Of a stretch of DNA of 64,000 nucleotides, positions 20,215-32,429 are shown in pieces. The notes under the pieces are model-generated. The model was not told where the DNA came from. It did not search any database and saw nothing but the letters and a program-made list of their open reading frames with translations. Location: assembly GCA_944472135.2 (NCBI GenBank), contig OX235263.1, forward strand, positions 8,601,517 to 8,665,516, given 5' to 3'. This DNA is from Trichobilharzia regenti. Its lineage: Eukaryota; Platyhelminthes; Trematoda; Strigeidida; Schistosomatidae. The number at the start of each line of letters is the position of its first letter. Positions within the stretch are counted from its first letter, which is position 1. Both the position numbers and the translations under genes were made by a program.

Positions 20215-21318
20215 CTTCTGACTGAAACATAGGGCTGGCTTCGACAACACATCTCCACTCTGTTCTATTTTCTGCTGTCCTTTTCAGTAGGATAACTCCA
20301 CAACTTCTCATAATCTCTCATCGCCTCCTCCTCTTCCCCCCCCACCTTATCAGACAATCTCCTCCATGTCACACTCACACCCAATACCCACTCCTCGACT
20401 CCGATTCACAATCCACTCGAGTAGGGGATAGCCTGCATTGAACGTGATGTTGTTCGATGGCCACCTCAACGTATGCCTGATTAATATATCTCCATTTTCT
20501 TCTTTATATATCTGTTGAGCAAGCAGTTCTCGCCTGTCGGTTTGTTCCTGGCCGGCCAGTCAGCAAGAGTTCCTTGTTAATAATTCTTTCTGACCAGCTG
20601 GCTGGCTAACTGACCATTTGATCATCAATATAGAGCTAGCCGACGAACGCAGCTGTTGATAAATGTCTGTAACTCTTCAAAAATCCTTCTTGTAATACAC
20701 TGGCCAAATGTCTGACCAGTATAAAAAAAACTAACTGACTAACTTCACATTTTTGTTAAAAATCCAAATCTTGTTATTTATGTTGAGTGCGCCAAAGATT
20801 TCCAAACTGGTTTCAGGTTGGTTGAAGAAGGTGTATCTTGCCTTTCTGATTCCAGCTGACTGGTTGGTTTTGACATTTTCATCCATGCCACCGCCTATGG
20901 TTGAAATGACGCTTCCTAGAATGGTGAAGGAAGTAACTTCCGTCAAATCTCTTCATCCCGTTGATGGTGACTGGTGCTGGTTGTTTTTGCTGTTGGTTTG
21001 GTTACCTTCATCACTTCTGTCTTCTGATCGCTCAATAAATATGTCGGAGATAATGAAAGTGGATTGATTGGGCATGCATTGACGAGGCCATCTAATGACA
21101 TTCACGCCCAACGCTCGAATTCTCGAGTGGAATCCAAGTGGGAAGCAACGAGTTGATCGTCGGTGTGAGGGTGACACGGAGGAGATCGTGTGTGGAAGAG
21201 ATGAGAGAGTCTGGTCAGTCGTGGAGCTAGCCAGTTGGAGAGGACGGCGGAAAAGAGAACAAAGTGGAGATGTGTTGTTGAAGCCAGCCCTATGATCCAC
21301 TGGGAACGCAAGGGATTA
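20215..21318. mobile_element. RTE-A2 inverted pair
   Basis: The minus-strand part (20215-21035) spans the RTE 3' end up to the palm/thumb region (plus-strand shadow of TYLGSIIS-like frames). The plus-strand part (21036-21318) repeats the 3' end (RILEWNPSGKQRVDRRCEGD; CCTATGATCCACTGGGAACG). The arms meet near 21035. Both are frame-broken. Confidence 0.55.
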
Positions 21319-21513
21319 GTTTTTTTTTGATTACAGCAATTTTTCACACTGTATTTTTGGTACAAGTACAGAATTTTCAGCATGGATATCGGTAGCCCAA
21401 ATTTTGCAGGCTGACCATCGATATCAGGTGTGCGTTGACAGGGGTTTGAACCTCGGACCATGTGCATGGTCGGCGAGAGTCCTTACCACTGTGCCACCGA
21501 AGCACAATAGATA
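21319..21513 (-). repeat. SINE-T copy
   Basis: The minus strand has GGTGGCACAGTGGTAAGGAC (A-box-like), a GGTTCAAACCC-type B box, then GGGCTACCGATATCCATGCT and an A-rich 3' end at 21319. The second copy is 34960-35160. It sits directly on the end of an RTE-A2 copy. Confidence 0.6.
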
Positions 21514-22010
21514 TGCGAGATCAAAAAGACTAATTGCATCTACATCAGTGAAAACGATTCTAGAACCTGTAAGCAACAATATTCTATTATTGATTCATCA
21601 TTGTCAAAGATTTGTATGAGATATTTTTAATGGCAGTCAGTAGTTCTTTATTCTCCTACTGCATGAATGTGTGACAGATTCAACATCTAAAGATTCTGAA
21701 TAAGCCAGTATATCTTTGCATCACTGACAGCCTATTTGACAGCCTACTTCATTTACAACCTGCTGATTCGCAAGCTTCTACTATGTATGAGAAAAAGTTT
21801 ACTCCTTGATGGCAGTTTGTCCCAATACATCATATATAACCATTCCTGACTGTTTCCCTTGGTTCACAAAATAACACTCTTGAATTTTTTACAATTGGCA
21901 TTCAACAACAAAATGTTTTCGTGTATTTCTCGAAGGAGAGGAAAACAGAGAAGAGATATCATCATAATGGACAGGTTTATACTTTTAGGTTAGATAGATG
22001 TGTGTCATCC
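21514..22010. other. Unassigned
   Basis: No coding frame longer than chance, no match to the families named here. Confidence 0.3.
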
Positions 22011-22341
22011 TGTGGTGAGAGCTGTTTGCAAGGCAACAAGGTACACAACAATTTACGTCAATCTTCACGTCCCGAATCAGGATCATGAGAAAAAAAACAC
22101 AATAACAAAGCTTGACCCTGAGGAACTCAACAACCATTCACAGAACACTTAACGTGTGCAACTACGATTCACAAATATATATGGCTTAGCTTTCTAATAA
22201 ACGCTCACTAGCAACCAATCCGAAGATGTTGCTCCTCCACTGACAATGATGCTAATAACAATGTACACAAAAAATCTATAAATATCTGTTGATTTTCTGA
22301 ATAAATGACCTGTTGCCTGGCCCTTGTCTTCTTTCGTTACA
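22011..22341 (+). mobile_element. LTR-1 copy, plus orientation
   Basis: It starts TGTGGTGAGAGCTG and ends TCGTTACA, with ACAATTTACGTCAATCTTCA shared with the 30.3-kb copy. No clear target duplication and no internal region. Confidence 0.45.
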
Positions 22342-22734
22342 ATACTATCTAATGTCAGTTAATCTTTTATAATGAAAAGCTTTGACTATGAAGAGACAAT
22401 ATGATGTAATTAACTCCCCTGAAAATTCTCTGCATCATTTAAACATTGTTCAGAATAAAGCTGCTATTATTATTATTATTACTATCCAAAAATATTTCTG
22501 TATCAATCGAGAATCTTTAGTGTACAACAGAGATTTAATGGCACAGTGTTCATCAGATAAATTGGAGTGCCAGATCCAATTCACAGGTGATCCAATCCTA
22601 AGCTTCCTTTACTTTACTATGTAAGGTGAGAAACCTCCCTCTGTAAGGAAGTCAACACTTATACAAGATGGAACTTCTTTTCCATTTCTTGATAGATATT
22701 TCCATTATTTTCAAGAGTTGATTTGTAAAGATTA

Positions 22735-23205
22735 GAAATATTTTTCGAGTTTGACTACAAATTGATTGATATCAGTTAGAGAACCATTGAAAATCAACTA
22801 GAGAGTACTGGACAGCTGTTTCTTTCTAGTTTGGGAATCATCGGCAGTACGCACCCACCACTAGATTTGGAGCACAGGGCCTACCTGTTACAACGCAATC
22901 TCGTAAATCATCAGGCCACTGAGTCCCTATTCAATAGCCAGAACATGAATTCTAACTTCTCCCAATTCATGATGCATTTAGCGCGACCACCAATCAATGT
23001 AATCGGTAGGAAATCTATCCTTACTCCCGACTGGATGGACATTACTGGTCACGACTTCTTACTAGAACTTCAAGAAATTTCGTTCTGTAGCCAGTCACTA
23101 GCCAGCATCATATCAATTTTCAATAAGTGATTTATAAAGATTAGACCTGCTTTTTGAAACTGACCAAGGATTGATATCTTTTAGAGAATCAATAAGAAGA
23201 TATAA
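22735..23205 (-). repeat. SINE-H2, one unit plus tail of the next
   Basis: A minus-strand unit (22735-23110) is followed by another tail (TAAAGATTAGACCTGC...AAACTGACCAAGGATTGATA, 23125-23205), a tandem junction. The B box is degenerate and the hammerhead core is CCGATGA. Confidence 0.55.
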
Positions 23206-23960
23206 TTTATTTGAGTCGTGTTGTAATGTATTTGCACAAAACAAATTCGAGCAATCTGATCATAGTATTATATATATATATATATACATATATGAAATTA
23301 CAGAGACAGAACATAAAACTGATGTTTACACGTCTTTTGAACTTATCTTTAAGACGAGTTTGGGGCGCACCCTAAAGTTTTTGGAAACTTTAGTTGGCAA
23401 GTAGGAAGTTTAAACCACCTTTGTGTTGTCACAGCAACAATTTGTCATCACATTAAACCTTCCTCGGTAAACTTTGTTTGGATACCATAGCAGTTGTACT
23501 ATTGTGGTGGTGGTAAGTTACAGACAATTTGCTCCAACAGAAAATTATTCAATACTGCATTATATTTGAACATTATATTTCATGTCCTTTGATGTAAACC
23601 AAAAATCACACGCTCGATGATTCGTTAAAGAATATAAACTATTGATATAAAAAGCTGTTTGATCAACTGAAATTATATCTTGGTTTCCGTGTCTTGACGT
23701 TCGCTGTTACACTATTACCTTTGTTACTTGGTTTAGTGGTCTTTATGGTTTTTTTGACCCCAAATATATCCTTTTAACTTGACCCAAAGCTATTTTTTCA
23801 CCTCTTAACTCCTCTTTATTACTTCCACACATATACATTCTTATGAAAAGTTCTTATGTGATCAGATTGTTCAAAATGTGTCACACGCAAATGCATTACA
23901 CGATTCAGACAATTTATGTAATCTTATGCTTTGACTAAATTCATAAACGGAACTAACATT
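23206..23960 (+). mobile_element. PLE-E 3' end
   Basis: ACAGAGACAGAACATAAAAC, TTTGGGGCGCACCCTAAAG and the following 500 bp match the tail of PLE-E at 36.48-36.9 kb. The coding part is short and broken. Confidence 0.5.
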
Positions 23961-24024
23961 TTATATTATTATTAACGTCATTACTGACTAATGTTTCCAC
24001 TTTATATAATTCAATTTTTAAATT

Positions 24025-24282
24025 TCCCTGTCGATTGATTGGACCGAAGTGCTCGGTCTCAGGTTGTCATGTCTGTCAGCTTCTTGTACAGATGCCTTGA
24101 CGATGTCTGGGCATGTAATAAGAAGTGGATAACGCTTTGGTGTTTGGACACTGTGTTCGAGCCTTGGTGGGAACATCATCACTCATTGAGTCATGCAGGT
24201 ACATCTGCTAGGTGACGAGTCCCAAATAGGACGAAACACGCATCCTCGATTCCACCTCTAGTCACCATGCACTAATTAACTT
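24025..24282 (+). repeat. Sm-alpha-like repeat with inverted tail
   Basis: 24028-24115 is the Sm-alpha tail in reverse (GTGCTCGGTCTCAGGTTG). 24120-24282 is a plus-strand head: A-box-like AAGTGGATAACGC, B box GTTCGAGCC and hammerhead region GTGACGAGTCCCAAATAGGA, CGAAAC, CATCC, GATTCCA. The core has G for the first C, so it should be inactive. Confidence 0.6.
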
Positions 24283-24479
24283 CCGCTGTTTGAAATATCA
24301 TCAACCTATACATACACTATCGTTTTAATGTACCAAGTGTTTATTATTTATTTGTTTTAAACCGATAAATATATTTAAGTAAAAAAAAATAAAGTCAATT
24401 TGAAAGGAAGAGAAAAGACACACGTTAGTGAGGACAAAACTTCAGCAAAATGATAATCACATCTTGCCAATTTGGGATA

Positions 24480-26155
24480 TGTCTGTCTGTTTTCGACATA
24501 GAACTTTGCACAAATGTGCGGAAGTTCAAGTCGCCACACTCCGTGTAGCACGCGAAGCAAGAGAGGAAAGTACAAGAAAAGCATGATAGAAACAGTGAGC
24601 AGAGGTGTGAGACAAAGGAGTAATAAAGAAAAACAAAACAGTTTCATTGAAGATCATAAGTCACAGGGAGTGGATGCATCTGCGCCACTGAGAACGATTT
24701 TGAGCCATGTCACCAATTGTTTCCAACCATTGGTTTTTACCGTCTAGAGGACCCCAGCCTGGAAGTCTACACCTTCCTACGTGGCTTAGACCAACTGTTG
24801 TGGATTTCATTGACTGGTGCAGCCAAGTTTTTGTTTGACCGCCGCTAGCTTTTTTCCAGCCTGACCCTATATCCGCTAACATAGCTCGTCGAGGGAGGCG
24901 ATGGCTTGGCATACGTAACACATGTCCTAACCATCTCAGTTGATGTAACTTCACAACCTCGTCGATTGATTTCCCCTGTTTACCTAGAACTCTACACCTA
25001 ACCTCAATGTTGCTCACCTTATTATGCCACTTTACACGGGAAATAGAGCGCAGGCACCTATGATCAAAGACGGCTAGTCTTTTCATGTCATCCACTCTCA
25101 GTGGCCAGGTCTCACAACCATAAAGGAGGACGGAGCGGACTGATGAGCAGTACACCCGCCGTTTGGTCGATAGTCGAACATCTCGTCTACGCCAGAGTCG
25201 GCGTAAACTGGCAAGTGCGAAACGAGTCCCCTGTATTCGTGCTGAGATTTCGTCAGAGATCAGCCCGTTTGGGCTGATGGTACTTCCCAAATAAGTGAAG
25301 CGGTCAACGTGCTCTACCACTTCACTTCCTATTTTTAAACTAGGAGTCGATGTAGTCCAGTCCTGTAACATCATCTTGCATTTGGTGGGAGCGAATCGCA
25401 TGCCAAACATTCGTAGATTACAGCTCAAGGTGTTCAGAAGACTCTGCATTTCGTCAGCGTCTTCGCCTAGAAGGACTATATCGTCTGCATATTCCAAGTC
25501 AACGAGATTATTCCCCGGTAGCAAGTCAATCCCTGAGTCTCTGAAGTGAGTTAGGGTTAAGTCCATTAACACATCTATGATGAAGTTGAATAGAAAAGGG
25601 GATAATGGGCATCCTTGACGGACACCACTGGTCGTCACCAGTTCAGATGACAGCTCGCCGTAAGCCCTCACCTGGCTGTATGAGTACGAGTAGAGTGCCT
25701 TAATCAGTGCAATATATTTTCTCGGAATTCCCTTTACAGCCAAGCATCTCCAGAGAACTTCTCGATCGACAGAGTCGAATGCTGCCTTTAGGTCAAGAAA
25801 TATAATGACTGTTGGACGCCGGTAGGAATTCCTATGTTCTAGAATCTGTCGGAGGGTGAAGATATGATCAATACACCCTCTTCCTGGTCTAAAGCCTGCC
25901 TGGCTCTCTCGTGTTTGTGCCTCCCGAGCACCACTCAGTCTACGCATGATTATTGAGCCTAAGACTTTAGATACTATATTAGTCAAGCTAATCCCTCTGT
26001 GATTATCACAGGAAGACTTGTCTCCCTTCTTGTATATGGGGATAATCAGTGACTTACACCAACCCGATGGGACTTCTTCTGATTCCCAGACGCTGCCTAG
26101 TACCTCAGTTAATGCATCTGTTAGGGGATGTGAATATGTCATGTTATGAACTGAA
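24480..26155 (-). mobile_element. RTE-B non-LTR retrotransposon, 5' truncated
   Basis: One open frame (24661-26142) plus about 180 bp of 3' UTR. The boundary at 24480-24490 is set by comparison with copies at 32.43, 52.92 and 55.5 kb. The endonuclease domain and RT fingers upstream are missing. Confidence 0.7.
24661..26142 (-). CDS. Reverse transcriptase of RTE-B (intact 493-codon frame)
   Basis: This is the RT of a non-LTR element: it would copy element RNA at a nicked target. Visible: the finger/palm entry [20 protein letters not shown], motif [13 protein letters not shown] with catalytic Asp 117, [15 protein letters not shown] (about 172-186), motif C YADD at residues 218-221, the thumb [12 protein letters not shown], and the C-terminal [10 protein letters not shown] and [12 protein letters not shown] region typical of the RTE/BovB group. 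No stop or frameshift is present over 1.48 kb, so the copy is young. The ATG used is internal to the original protein because the 5' end is truncated; the N-terminal apurinic endonuclease is lost. Its promoter is gone, so it is probably silent in this place inside an intron on the same strand as the host gene. Confidence 0.85.
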   Translation of the reverse strand: MTYSHPLTDALTEVLGSVWESEEVPSGWCKSLIIPIYKKGDKSSCDNHRGISLTNIVSKVLGSIIMRRLSGAREAQTRESQAGFRPGRGCIDHIFTLRQILEHRNSYRRPTVIIFLDLKAAFDSVDREVLWRCLAVKGIPRKYIALIKALYSYSYSQVRAYGELSSELVTTSGVRQGCPLSPFLFNFIIDVLMDLTLTHFRDSGIDLLPGNNLVDLEYADDIVLLGEDADEMQSLLNTLSCNLRMFGMRFAPTKCKMMLQDWTTSTPSLKIGSEVVEHVDRFTYLGSTISPNGLISDEISARIQGTRFALASLRRLWRRRDVRLSTKRRVYCSSVRSVLLYGCETWPLRVDDMKRLAVFDHRCLRSISRVKWHNKVSNIEVRCRVLGKQGKSIDEVVKLHQLRWLGHVLRMPSHRLPRRAMLADIGSGWKKASGGQTKTWLHQSMKSTTVGLSHVGRCRLPGWGPLDGKNQWLETIGDMAQNRSQWRRCIHSL

Positions 26156-26274
26156 TATTATAGTATTGCATGTATTAGACACTCAAAATTATTGCCCTTA
26201 ACAGTTTAATATTTCTGTAATCACTGAAAAACAAGCTGACTGGCTATGGATTGAATAGAAGTAATGACCAAAGA

Positions 26275-26545
26275 TAAGTCTATTTATGCTTATTATAATA
26301 AAGATTTTTGGTATTTCCTAATGAATGAAAAACAAAATGGTATCGATTTTACTGCTAATAGCTGTATCAAAAAGTGTTATTATGAATGGATTCAAAGATA
26401 ACATCTTTTCAAGCATACTCACTCGTAAAATATGGTTAAGATACATATATATAGATGATACTTTTGTAGTGCTAAAACGAGATCTACACAGTTCATTTTT
26501 AGAGAAAATAAACTATCTATCTCCCAGAATCCAGAATTGAATATA
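26275..26545. mobile_element. PLE-C tail (-) joined to PLE RT fragment (+)
   Basis: 26290-26395 on minus has TTGATACAGCTATTAGCAGT, the PLE-C tail. From about 26400 the plus frame reads SILTRKIWLRYIYIDDTFVV with the RT catalytic motif YIDD (the YI is duplicated) and LKRDLHSSFLEKIN. Opposite orientations meet at about 26397. Confidence 0.5.
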
Positions 26546-26869
26546 TTTCATTTCGGGTCAGTTTCTGGTTGAATCTCCTCTACTGGTTGTCTCATATTCT
26601 ATTGATTTCAAAGCAAAAATATCTTTCGTTTGACTTTTTACATAAAGAAGCTGAGACTGTCTGATGGCATAACTCAACCTCTTCCTTCTGTTACAGTTTA
26701 TTGATTCATGTATTCTGTCCATTCCTCTTCTTTATTGTTTGCCCACCCACTTATTCTTCCCTGGTCTTCTCAAAGACAACTTTGCCATATATTTTAAGTA
26801 GAACACTGAAGGCTGTAAGTAGGATTAGTGGTGTGTGCTTTTGACTCAGCTGACTGACATTATTGTTAA

Positions 26870-27645
26870 TTATTATTATTGTTCCCTTGGATTCATAGTG
26901 GAACAGGGCTTCAACTTCACGTCTCCACTTGTATCTGTCTTCTGCTGTATTTTCCACCTGCATCTATGTTAGTCCATACTGTTTCAACTCCTCTTCCTCT
27001 TCATACGATCTCATCCATGTCACCTTTGCACCAACATCCCACTCACCACTTCCCTTTCGGCTTGGTTCCACTCGAGCAATGGCCTGATGCGCGCGATGTC
27101 ACCCAGCGGCCTCCTCAGTGGGTGAGTGTCCAATCCATCTCCATCCACTTTCTTCTGTATATTTGTTGGGCGATTTTTTCTTGTTTTGTTTTTTCCCTTA
27201 GTTTCTTGTTGGTGATTCTTTCCGGCCCGGCCATCTGATCTTCAGTATAGAACGAAGACAGTTGTTGATGAAGGCCTACAACAGGCTGTTGGAAATATTC
27301 TTTGTGACCCGCTGGCCAATTTTCTGATCCGTATAGAAGAACTGACTGACTTGACGTTTGTATTGAAAATTCGACTGAATTTTGTTGTCGATGCTGGCTG
27401 AGTGACAAAGATTTCCAGATTGGTTTCAGGTCGGTTGATGAATGTGTTTCTCGCCTTCCCGATTCTCGCTCGATTTGACATCCTCGTCCGTTCCTGTGGC
27501 CTGTAGTTGAGACAATGCTCCCTAGATAAGTGAATGAATGAAGTAACCTCTTTCAAATCCCTTCCATTGACGATGGTGATTGGCGCTGGATGTCGCTGTT
27601 GTTGTCGGAATATTATTGTCAATAGGCACTTGAATTCTAGCAAGC
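26870..27645 (-). mobile_element. RTE-A2 3' part
   Basis: The plus strand begins ATTATTATTGTTCCCTTGGA (tail plus 3' end on minus) and the minus frames contain RITNKKLREKTKQE, QSVLLYGSENWPAGHKEYFQ and LNYRPQERTRMSNRARIGKA, the thumb and C-terminal part of the RTE-A protein. Frameshifted. Confidence 0.6.
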
Positions 27646-28009
27646 AGCTGACAAAAATTCTCTTGTCTGATATCACTGAACATCCTCTCTACTTATTCTC
27701 AACTTTTGTCTTGTATGTCTTCGGGGGTAAAACCAGAAAGAACTTCATAAAAATTTACTCTCATACAGCTACTAAATATAAACATTCTACCATACAACCA
27801 CATTTAGCACGGATGGTTGTGTGTGAAGAGAGAGTCAGATGTGAGAAAAAAACTTATCAAACTTTTTAAATTAGTAACTGAAATGCAAAGTATAAGCAAA
27901 GATTATTATTGTTATTGTATGTATTATCTGTGAGAATATCTACTTATACTTTATTATGTTTCCACCAGTAATCTGTTTATAGTCGTGGTTTCATTATTAA
28001 TAATACTTT
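27646..28009. other. Unassigned AT-rich DNA
   Basis: AT-rich with AAT-type microsatellite at 28005-28025 that may be the tail of the next element. Some plus-strand words (ACTCAACTTTTGTCTTGTAT) suggest old Jockey-like sequence, not certain. Confidence 0.25.
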
Positions 28010-29735
28010 AATAATAATAATAATTTACTTTATTCCAAAAACAGTACTTGTGATACAGAATGCAATTCTCAGCATTTCACTACAGTGTTGCATCCAGTTA
28101 GTACATTAACAATAAAATAAAATTCTACATAGATTGAGGGCAATTTCAGTTCCTTTTGACAAAGAACATATGGGCATATCGGTAGCAAAGCCAAAAGTGA
28201 ACAGAATGTTTGAAGGTGTTAAAAAAGTAGATACTAGCGTATTTACTGGCGTAAGCGGCAACAAAAAGGTCGAGATATTCAGAGTATGAAAGAAAAGAAG
28301 AAGAATTTTTTAAGTAGAATTTGTAAGGAAGAGAGAAACAAAACAGCACATAACAAAAAAGAAAGAGATCCAGTTGTTCTACTGACTACTTAATAAGTTA
28401 TAGGCATCACGCCTAATGCTTTCTTTGTCGCACAGAACATGAACGAGCCAAGTAGGGCATGGTTTACTTTTTGTACTTACTAGTGCGAGCATATAGTTTT
28501 TTATATAGGTTTCTGGTTTTGCCTGATGAAATACAAGGAGAGAGTTGTGAATGAATAAGGTGTTGTGTGGTAGATATATAGAATGGATTTAGCCCATTTT
28601 TCACATGAGTCCAAGTGCCTGTCAACCAGAATATTAACAAGCTGGCTAAGCGGCAAGTTGCCTACCCTGATGACAACCTTAAACATCCTGCGTAATTAGG
28701 CAAAGTCTTTCTTCAGTAGCCCTCGAAAAACTATAGGAGAACAATAGAGAATGATAGGCAGGATGCAAGAGTTAACGAATCGTAAGAGCAAGGTTTGGGT
28801 CGGGTTGTTCCAGAATGTCCTAACTTCTTGATGTAGAAGGTGAGATGGAATATTTTCTTAGAAATCATCAAGATATGAGACGACCAGGAAAGATCAGCAG
28901 ATAGAATGACACCATGATATTTATTTTAAGCCTTGGTTTCTATTTCAGTGCCATCTATGTTGCACACCTCGTGAGTGTTAAGCAGTTTGTCGAGGTTAGA
29001 TTTATGGCTAAAAATTAAACTAACTGTTTGGCATTTAGAGGGATTTAAAGTAAGACCGTTTTCCTTGGACCAATGGCTGATTTCTGATAAAAAGCCATTT
29101 AGTTAGGAGCAGTCACCTTGATATTTGACAGGCAAAGATACAGTCAGATCGTCAGCACATTTAACAAAATTAATGTCATTTGAAGATTGTAAGTCATGTA
29201 GAAAGAAAGAGAAGCGAAGTGGGGTGGAGAGTACAGAACCTTGGGAGACACCAGCTTCAGTGAGCGCAGCCTAGGAGGATTTACCTTTGTATACGGTGTA
29301 CTGCATTCTGTTTGAAAAGTAGGAATGCAACCAGTTAGTGACCCAGGACTCAGTTTGTGTCATGGAGAGCTTATTTAGCAAGAGACATCTAGGTACAGAG
29401 TTGAGAGCAGAAGTGAAGTCGAGAAACGTGCAACGGACATATTTGGCACCTTTATCTAATGATGAGACGATATTGTTGTGTAAGACGGCTGCAGCATCTA
29501 ATGTGCTCCTACCCTGTCTATATGCGAAATTGTTTGAGGTCTTAAAAAATTTTAAAGGAGTTTCAAGTTTAAGAAGTACTGGTTTTTCCATCAGCTTTAG
29601 AAACGGGGAAGTAATAGCAATGAATCTGAATTTTAAATTCTTGCTATTTCCAGCTTTAGGGACAGGGACTATTTTAATATCTTTCCATGCAACATGGAAA
29701 AAGAAACGTTTAGGATGTTTGTAAGTGGAGAACTT
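28010..29735 (-). mobile_element. Jockey/CR1-like non-LTR retrotransposon, broken
   Basis: The minus strand has VPKAGNSKNLKFRFIAITSP near 29640, AYRQGRSTLDAAAVLHNNIV, a motif A equivalent FLDFTSALNSVP, WLHSYFSNRMQYTVYKGKSS, then past the frame end a motif C-like CADDLTVSLPVKYQ near 29130-29170. The C-terminal KWAKSIL and the 3' UTR (to about 28010) match the second copy at 60245-60905. Multiple stops. Confidence 0.65.
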
Positions 29736-30059
29736 TATGTATGTGCATACTTATAAAAGGAGTTAAATTGTTGCAGTACGTGTAGAAACACTGAAGATTT
29801 CATTCTGTATAATGGTTATTAATGTTTGGAATAAAGTGGTTATTATAACGATTACTATTTCTTTCTAAAGTTCCATAACTGAAATCACTTTGTGCTCAAT
29901 CTCGAAATCACTGAAATCTCTCTGGGATCCTCCAACACAAAAGAATATTATGACTAACATAACCTGAATTAAGACAGTACAACGGACTAAACTCAATGAC
30001 AATGTTTACACTACCTCAGTGATCAACTAATGCATCCTTAACATTTTCGATGGAGAATA
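29736..30059. other. Unassigned
   Basis: Nothing recognisable; part may be more of the broken Jockey-like element upstream. Confidence 0.25.
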
Positions 30060-30862
30060 TTCGGCGGTTTGTGATTACCAGTGGAATCCAGGACAATGCT
30101 CCCTTCACTCTTTCTTAGGACTCATCAACCGGATATACCTGCATATACTTCCAGTGACTGATGGTATTCCCAATGAGAATGGAATCCCATACGCTAAAGC
30201 GTAATCGACTACACACCTTCGGCTATAACAGCCACCTCTTCTGCAAAAGGGTATCAGATAGTATATAATTCATTTTGGATTTTGTCACTGATTGATTAAA
30301 TTAAAGTGTTCGGCCTCTGTTGATATATCAGTCCGCTCCTGGTTTAACGACAAAAAGACAAGGGCCGGTCAGCAGATCGTTTATTCAGAAAGTAAACAGA
30401 TATTTATAGATTTTTATGTACATTATTATTAGCGTCATTGTCAGTGGAGGAACAACTTCTTCTGATTGGTTGTTTTCTTGCTGAAAGTTATTGTGTACTA
30501 CTAGTGACCGTTCCTTAGAAAGCTAAGCCACATATCTGTGAATCGTATTTGCACACGTCAAGTCTGCTGTGATTGGTTGTTAACCTCCTCAAGGTTAAGC
30601 TTTGTTATTGTTTTTTTTTCTCATGATCCTGATTCGGGACGTGAAGATTGACGTGAATTGTTGTCTACAACTTTGGCTTGCAGACAGCTCTCACCACAGT
30701 GGTACAGATGTTTCGACGATGCCTGATGACTTAACTTAACAAAATGTCCTGGATTCTACTGTTAGTGACCAATTACTTCACTTTAAATCATTGGACATTG
30801 TTGAAACATTCGTACCAAGGGGGAGAAAACTTCAGTTCACTCAATCAGTAAGTAGATCTAAA
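30060..30862. repeat. Sm-alpha-like cluster split by an LTR-1 insertion
   Basis: A minus-strand Sm-alpha head with eroded hammerhead (30065-30235; core TTGATGA, GAAG for GAAA) is followed by a reversed tail (30295-30342), the LTR-1 insertion (30343-30698), the rest of the tail (30699-30745) and a plus-strand portion with GTCCTGGATTCTACTGTTAG (30758-30862). Confidence 0.5.
30343..30698 (-). mobile_element. LTR-1 copy inserted in Sm-alpha
   Basis: On minus it runs from TGTGGTGAGAGC to GTTAAA. The flanks CTGG and GTGG may be a 4-bp target duplication with one change. Sm-alpha tail sequence continues across the insertion. Confidence 0.5.
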
Positions 30863-30999
30863 TTGAATTAAATAAATTCTACAGGATGCTAACTACTAAT
30901 TCAGTAGCCCAATAGTACCTTCTCTGATTTCAGTACTGGGTAATTTGGGTTTGTATCTCAGACTGAGAGAGAGACAGATCTATACATATTCATTTGTTT

Positions 31000-31172
31000 T
31001 GAGACCCTGCATACATTTGGATGGCAAGTTTGCAGAGCTTTCTATCAGTTTCATCCAGTTCTCTAATGTCAATTCTACTCTGATTTAAAAACAGCCACCC
31101 AACTATTCTCAGGTGCCAAACTGGAATGCAACATTGTGTAATTCTGGGTAGTAAATATGACCTGGTTAAATG
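31000..31172 (-). mobile_element. C-terminal fragment of an RT-like protein
   Basis: The minus peptide LTRSYLLPRITQCCIPVWHL, then IRELDETDRKLCKLAIQMY, resembles the tail of a non-LTR RT (a SYLLP...P.W pattern). It is distinct from RTE-A, RTE-B and the Jockey-like element. Weak. Confidence 0.35.
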
Positions 31173-31945
31173 AATTATGTCCACTTCAAGTGAACATAGA
31201 GAAAACAGATGTAGGTGATGAAGATTCCTGGCCAACACCAACAGCAACAACAACAGACAACAATCAGCATAAATGGGAGAAATCTGAAAGAAGCAAACTC
31301 CTTCATCTACCTAGCTACTCATCTGGGAAGCATCTTTTTAACTACAGGCGGATGGAACTGATGAGAACATAAGCAAAGCGAGGATCGGGAAGGCAAGGCA
31401 TGCTTTCACTACATTCAAGTCTGTGTGAAGAAGATGAACAGCACTCAGCATCAAAAATACGATCTGGATTTTCAACTCCAGTGTGAAGTGAGTGCTACTA
31501 TATGGATCACAGACTTCGCACGTCATGGAAAACACTTCGAACAAACTAGAGACTTTCATCAATAGCCGTCTTTGCTCAATATTTCCCTCAAGATTAGATA
31601 GCTGACTAGAAAAGATCAACAACAGGGAGGGATCTCTGCCAATGGGCGGATCGACCAAAGAGGAACCAATTGTGCAACATATATGCAGGAGAGAAATGAA
31701 GGTGGACTGGCTGACCATGCTCTCATGCCAGGCCATCGTTGGAGTGCAACGCGAACGAGAAGCGGCGAGTTAGTTGGTCGTCATCGCGAGGGTGGGGTGA
31801 CATAGAGTAGGTGATGTGAAGAGGAGATGGAGGCATGTAGGGAGACGTGGAGCAAGGTGAAAACTCTAGCAGAGAACCGTACGCACTGGAGACGAATGGA
31901 CGAAGGCCTATTTCCCGCTAGGAATTAAAGGATACAATAATAATA
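31173..31945 (+). mobile_element. RTE-A 3' part
   Basis: The plus strand runs from the segment VNIEKT.V..EDSWP through SIKNTIWIFNSSVK-like and NREGSLPMGG-like pieces to CCGCTAGGAATTAAAGGATA and an AATAAT tail. Frameshifted, 5' truncated. Confidence 0.6.
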
Positions 31946-32429
31946 ATCTCAGGTATCAAAATACATTTGATCAATCTAAAAATTAGACCTGCAGTTGATA
32001 CATGCAGCAATTGGCTGAGTCATCAGTCTAAATCTACACCCAAAGTTTTTCTTATTTTTCCATTGTTATTGATTAAATACGTGGTTATAGAATCAGGTCA
32101 TTCACAATATATTGCATACAGTCAGTCGTTAATGGTTGCACAAAATGTGTTTCATTCATGGTCATTAAACTGTGCCACACTGATTCTGTGGCTTTCATAA
32201 AACTCATACAATCTATGTAAGTGCCATAATCAATAGAAAAAAAAGGAACTGAGGTTTTAATGTCTCTATTGACGAGTCTATCGTTTCACTTAAATCAAGT
32301 GAGTATAGTGAAAATACACCTATTTACAAGATACTTGTAACATAGTAGAGGGCACTGAAATAAAAACTAGGTGAAGTGTTAGATACCTTCATATAGTTCT
32401 CTCCCCTGAACTTTGTTCGTCATCCCTTA
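31946..32429. other. Unassigned
   Basis: AT-rich, no family match recognised. Confidence 0.25.

Noticed and set aside
20953..21300. Minus-strand 115-codon frame (FIISDIFIERSEDRSDEG...)
   Set aside because: It crosses the join of two inverted RTE-A2 copies and is an antisense shadow of the plus arm.
24514..25549. Plus-strand frames over RTE-B
   Set aside because: Antisense shadows of the 493-codon RT frame.
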